A stretch of 9,723 nt of DNA from Thiodiazotropha sp037384445 (GTDB lineage: Bacteria; Pseudomonadota; Gammaproteobacteria; Chromatiales; Chromatiaceae): contig JARRNY010000158.1 in the NCBI GenBank assembly GCA_037384445.1, positions 1 through 9,723 on the forward strand, written 5' to 3'. Positions 6,555 through 9,723 of this stretch are shown piece after piece. Position numbers and translations under genes: made by a program. The notes beneath the pieces are model-generated. The model made no database searches and was not told where the DNA came from. It saw only the letters and a program-made list of their open reading frames with translations. Numbering within the stretch: position 1 is the first letter of the stretch; every line of letters begins with the position of its first letter.

Positions 6555-6575
6555 GCAGACTTTTTGCTCTCTCAT

Positions 6576-8054
6576 CTACCCAACCAGATCTTCATCCTCA
6601 CGCAGCTGCTCAATCTTCTCCAGACCGTAGCGTTCCAGCTTGCTGCGCAGGCCGACCCGGGAGAGGCCCAGCTCCTTGGCTGCTTGGCTCTTGTTCCAGC
6701 GATGGCGGATCAGGGTCTCTTTGAGAATACGCGCCTCCAGGGACTCGACCCGCTCCTTGAGACTACCGTCAAGATCGTCGAACAGTTGCAGCTCGGCCTC
6801 ATCCTCCTCCGGCGCGGCGCGTAGCACCCGCGGCGACAGCAGTTCGGCGCCGAGCAGATCCTCATCGCCCATCACCAACATGTGGCGGATTTCGTTCTGC
6901 AGTTCACGTACATTGCCCGGCCAGTGGTAGCCCTGCATGCAGGCCAGGGTCTCACTGGTGAACCCCTGCACCTGTTTACCCAACTGTTTCATCGAGCCCT
7001 CAAGGATGCTGTTGGCGATCAGCGGGATATCCACCTTGCGCTCACGCAGGGCCGGGAGTTGGATGGTGACGGTAGCCAGACGGTAGTAGAGGTCCTCACG
7101 AAAGCGCCCTTCACGCACCTCCTGCTCCAGATCCCGATTGGTGGCGGCGATAATGCGCACGTCGACCTGGCGTGTCTGGCTGCTGCCGAGGGGACGGATC
7201 TCACCCTCCTGCAGCACCCGCAGCAGTTTCACCTGGAAGGCGGGCGAAACCTCGCCGATCTCATCGAGAAACACTGTGCCGCCGCTGGCCCGCTCGAACA
7301 GTCCCGCCCGATCCTCCACGGCACCGGTAAAGGCGCCCTTCTTGTAACCAAAGAGCTCGCTCTCCAGCAACTCGTCGGGCAGCGCGCCGCAGTTCTCCAC
7401 CACGAAGGGCTGATCCCAGCGCAGGCTGTTGTAGTGCAGCGCTCTCGCCGCCAGCTCCTTGCCGGTGCCCGACTCGCCGGTCAGCAGTACTGAGACGTCG
7501 TAGGGCGAGACACGGCGGATCTTCTCGCAGACCTGATTCATACAGCTCTGCTCGCTGCGCACGATCTGGTCGTTGCAGGAGTACTCCTCACGCAGCCGTT
7601 TGCTTTTTTGCCCCATGGCCGACTGCATTCGACTGGGAGACATCTTGAGTTCGATGGAGAGGATCTCGTTCTTGCGCTGCAGTTCGAACAGTTCGGCCGC
7701 ATTCTTCAGCAGCAGGATCAGGCTGTCAGGGTGCCAGGGCTTGGTCACGAACTGGTAGATGCCAGCCTCGTTAACGGCACTGATGATGTCTTCGGAGTCG
7801 GTGTAGCCGGAGATGATCATGCGAATCACCTCGGGCCACTGCTCCCGCACCTGTTTGAGAAACTCGACGCCGGTGATCTCGGGCATACGTTGATCGCAGA
7901 GGATAATCTGCACCCAGTCGGTCTCAAGAATGCGCCGTGCTTCAGCCACATTCTCGGCCGTCCTGACGTCGAAATCGTCCTCCAGAATGCGCTGCAGCGT
8001 CTCCAGGCTGCGCACTTCGTCATCCACAATGAGTACGGTAGGCAGTTGACTCAT
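6576..8054 (-). CDS. hoxA: NtrC-family response regulator HoxA/HupR, activator of hydrogenase genes
   Basis: A 492-residue sigma54-type activator. The receiver domain (about 5-120) has acidic pocket D11-D12, phospho-acceptor D54 in ILCDQRMP, S82 and K105. The AAA+ domain (about 165-395) carries Walker A G193-ESGTGKE200, an intact GAFTGA loop at 240-245 for sigma54 contact, Walker B VFLDEIGE at 261-268 and the arginine-finger region FREDLYYRL at 318-325. A Fis-type helix-turn-helix ends the protein (about 452-475, NKSQAAKELGLSRVGL). In R. eutropha HoxA and R. capsulatus HupR the unphosphorylated form activates hydrogenase promoters and phosphorylation by HoxJ/HupT switches it off. HoxA and HupR activate with sigma54 and sigma70 polymerase respectively; the intact GAFTGA here favours sigma54. 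Its ATG overlaps the hoxX stop in ATGA. Identity as HoxA rather than another NtrC regulator rests on the PW after K105, overall similarity and the neighbourhood. Confidence 0.93.
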   Translation of the reverse strand: MSQLPTVLIVDDEVRSLETLQRILEDDFDVRTAENVAEARRILETDWVQIILCDQRMPEITGVEFLKQVREQWPEVIRMIISGYTDSEDIISAVNEAGIYQFVTKPWHPDSLILLLKNAAELFELQRKNEILSIELKMSPSRMQSAMGQKSKRLREEYSCNDQIVRSEQSCMNQVCEKIRRVSPYDVSVLLTGESGTGKELAARALHYNSLRWDQPFVVENCGALPDELLESELFGYKKGAFTGAVEDRAGLFERASGGTVFLDEIGEVSPAFQVKLLRVLQEGEIRPLGSSQTRQVDVRIIAATNRDLEQEVREGRFREDLYYRLATVTIQLPALRERKVDIPLIANSILEGSMKQLGKQVQGFTSETLACMQGYHWPGNVRELQNEIRHMLVMGDEDLLGAELLSPRVLRAAPEEDEAELQLFDDLDGSLKERVESLEARILKETLIRHRWNKSQAAKELGLSRVGLRSKLERYGLEKIEQLREDEDLVG

Positions 8055-9723
8055 GAGACATGTTTCCAGGCCGGGATCTCCCAGCGGTGGTTGGCGATGG
8101 TCAGCGGCGTGCGCGACTTGGGCACTTTGCAGACGAAGTTGTAGCGAGCCACATGATAGCTCGGATCGAAACCGTAGAAATTGCGTCTCATCTGTTCCAG
8201 CTCCTCCTCTCGATAGCGGGCCAACGGTTTGAACGACTCGTCACTCTGCCGTCGTGCATTTTTATACTCTAGCCGCTCTGCAAAGGCCGGTGCGCGAATG
8301 GTCGAAACCGCCAGCCGCTCAACCTGGCGAACGAAAGCCTCTCCCCTGCTCTCAATGACTCGCTCCACCAACCCCAGTTTGCGGGCCTCATCGGCGCCCA
8401 TGGGCAGCCGGTGTTCGACAATGCGCGCGGCGTTCTCTTCGCCGGCGTAACGCGGTAGCAGATAGGTCCAGTACTCGGAGCCGAAGAGATTGCCCATATC
8501 TTTGTAGTGGGGGTTGAGAATAACACCCCGGCGCATCCACACCTCATCGGCGGCACGTGCCAGGAACACACCCCCGGCCCCCGCGTTACCCTGCAGGGCC
8601 GCGATGGTGAGATGGCTATCGGTGGTGATAATTTCACGTGCCAGATCATCGATGGCGTTAATGTTGCGCCAGGACTCGTCCGCTGCGCTCTCGGCCGCCT
8701 CGATCAGGTTCAGATGCATACCGTTACACCAGTAGTCGGGACCACCCATCAGAACGATGGCACGGGTGTCCCGGGCTTTTGCCTCCCGGAAGGCTGTCAG
8801 CAACGCCTCGCACTGGGCACTGCCCATGGCGCCGTTGTAGAAAGGGAAGTGAAGGTAACCGACACCCTCCAGCTCCCGATAGACGATCTCCTGGTAGCCG
8901 GGCTGATCCCCGGAGACTATCTCCGGCAGTGACTCAATCTGATCCGACAACAAGCGGCTGGCCGGTAGTTTGAATGGGTGTTCCCCCGCCGGGTCCCGCA
9001 GGTGACCGATCCAGACCGCGCCATCCGTGGTCGCAAGGCAGACGGCAGGGCCGCAGCGGGCGATCAGCGCTCCCGCTTCACCATGGAGCTTAGTCTCCGC
9101 ACGGGCATCGTAGAGAAACAACTCACGGCCAAGCAGTTCATCTTTCACCCCGGGAAAACCATCGGCGCTGCGGATCTTGCGTAACACAGTATCGGTGTCG
9201 TCGTGCTGCCAATCGATGGCGCGCTCAGATTGGCGCATGAGCGGACGCCAGCAGCCGGCGATGTCGGCATCCACTTCGTGCAATGGCTGTGGACGGAAAT
9301 CGGCGTCTGCGAAGCGCTCCAGCGCCAGCAACAGCGCCTCAAGCGCAGCCTCGGTGACCTCGTTGCGGTAGAGACTTCCCTTACTCGCTTCACGCAGGGG
9401 AAACTCGACGCTGGCCCAGATGTCTCCCGCATCCATCTCCCCGTTGGCCTGCAGTACAGTGACGCCCCAGGTCGTCTCGCCGTTGAGAATAGCCCAGTCC
9501 AGCGCTGACGGACCGCGGTCACCAGGAATACCCGGATGGATCACCAAACAGGTGTGGTAACGCCAGATCGCCTCGGGGATGGCCCGTTTGAGAAAGGGCG
9601 CGACGATCAACTCGGGACGACAGAGTTCGACTGCCTCCAATGACACGGCGTCATTGATATCGTACTCCACCGCCACCTCATGGCCCCGCTCGCGCAGCTC
9701 GACAAAGAGGCGCTGGGTGAGGC
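8051..9723 (-). CDS. hoxX: HoxX/HypX, CO-forming [NiFe]-hydrogenase maturation protein (5' end cut by window)
   Basis: The frame is open to the right edge; 556 residues are visible from 9721 (LTQRLFVELRERGHE) and about a dozen N-terminal residues are probably missing. HoxX makes the active-site CO ligand under aerobic conditions, taking a formyl group from N10-formyl-tetrahydrofolate via formyl-CoA. The first half is formyltransferase-like, with HPGIPGDRGPSALDWAI starting at visible residue 62 and MDAGDIW at 96-102. The second half (about 285-485) is crotonase-like, with the oxyanion-type glycine loop QGNAGAGGVF at 377-386 and the family's YKDMGNLFGSEYW just after 405. Both domains look intact. 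Presence of hoxX implies that the host makes its hydrogenases in air. It is translationally coupled to hoxA, and hyp maturation genes may lie beyond the right edge, though none is visible. Confidence 0.94.
   Translation of the reverse strand, partial: LTQRLFVELRERGHEVAVEYDINDAVSLEAVELCRPELIVAPFLKRAIPEAIWRYHTCLVIHPGIPGDRGPSALDWAILNGETTWGVTVLQANGEMDAGDIWASVEFPLREASKGSLYRNEVTEAALEALLLALERFADADFRPQPLHEVDADIAGCWRPLMRQSERAIDWQHDDTDTVLRKIRSADGFPGVKDELLGRELFLYDARAETKLHGEAGALIARCGPAVCLATTDGAVWIGHLRDPAGEHPFKLPASRLLSDQIESLPEIVSGDQPGYQEIVYRELEGVGYLHFPFYNGAMGSAQCEALLTAFREAKARDTRAIVLMGGPDYWCNGMHLNLIEAAESAADESWRNINAIDDLAREIITTDSHLTIAALQGNAGAGGVFLARAADEVWMRRGVILNPHYKDMGNLFGSEYWTYLLPRYAGEENAARIVEHRLPMGADEARKLGLVERVIESRGEAFVRQVERLAVSTIRAPAFAERLEYKNARRQSDESFKPLARYREEELEQMRRNFYGFDPSYHVARYNFVCKVPKSRTPLTIANHRWEIPAWKHVS

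Noticed and set aside
6303..6575. Search for a sigma54 (-24/-12) promoter upstream of hoxJ
   Set aside because: No TGGCAC-N5-TTGC-like match with correct spacing on the minus strand; the TGGCG words belong to the inverted repeat.
6882..7493. 203-codon plus-strand ORF antisense to hoxA
   Set aside because: It is opposite the conserved AAA+ domain, which fully explains the sequence.
1..9723. CRISPR arrays, tRNA/rRNA genes, transposase genes
   Set aside because: No regularly spaced repeats, no cloverleaf or rRNA-like sequence, and no transposase motifs were seen on either strand.

Overview
The window looks like part of the chromosome of a hydrogen-oxidising proteobacterium. A gammaproteobacterium is my best guess, from general protein character and the style of a palindromic intergenic repeat; no marker gene fixes the lineage. 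All recognised large genes are on the minus strand, so transcription runs from the right edge to the left.

Right and centre (9723 to 2531) is a H2-sensing and hydrogenase-regulation cluster. In transcription order it holds hoxX (CO-ligand synthesis for the [NiFe] active site; N-terminus cut by the window edge), hoxA/hupR (NtrC-type activator), a 270-bp gap filled by a nested palindromic repeat, hoxJ/hupT (PAS histidine kinase), hoxB/hupU and hoxC/hupV (small and large subunits of the regulatory [NiFe] hydrogenase). Start and stop codons overlap at hoxX-hoxA, hoxJ-hoxB and hoxB-hoxC, so these pairs are probably translationally coupled. In the characterised systems (Ralstonia eutropha HoxBC-HoxJ-HoxA, Rhodobacter capsulatus HupUV-HupT-HupR), the kinase phosphorylates and so silences the activator when H2 is absent. 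With H2 bound, the sensor hydrogenase stops the kinase, and the unphosphorylated activator turns on the uptake hydrogenase genes.

The most notable observation is that hoxJ is damaged. The reading frame is normal through the H, N, G1 and F boxes. It then jumps frame exactly where the glycine-rich G2 ATP-lid should be. The normal C-terminal tail is still present in another frame just downstream. An internal deletion of about 56 nt explains this. A dead kinase would leave HoxA permanently active, as in R. eutropha H16, whose HoxJ is naturally inactive through a point mutation. HoxA, HoxB and HoxC all look intact.

Left of the cluster (2530 to 2169) is a gap of about 360 bp with no convincing gene. 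Next comes a two-PAS membrane diguanylate cyclase (2168 to 600) with an intact active site and a c-di-GMP inhibitory site, ending in a possible terminator. The first 550 bp are visibly more AT-rich. They carry a plus-strand 94-residue ORF resembling YezG/DUF600-type immunity proteins, apparently shortened at its N-terminus, and at the very edge 12 codons that may be the tail of another gene. This part looks like a small accessory zone with decaying genes.
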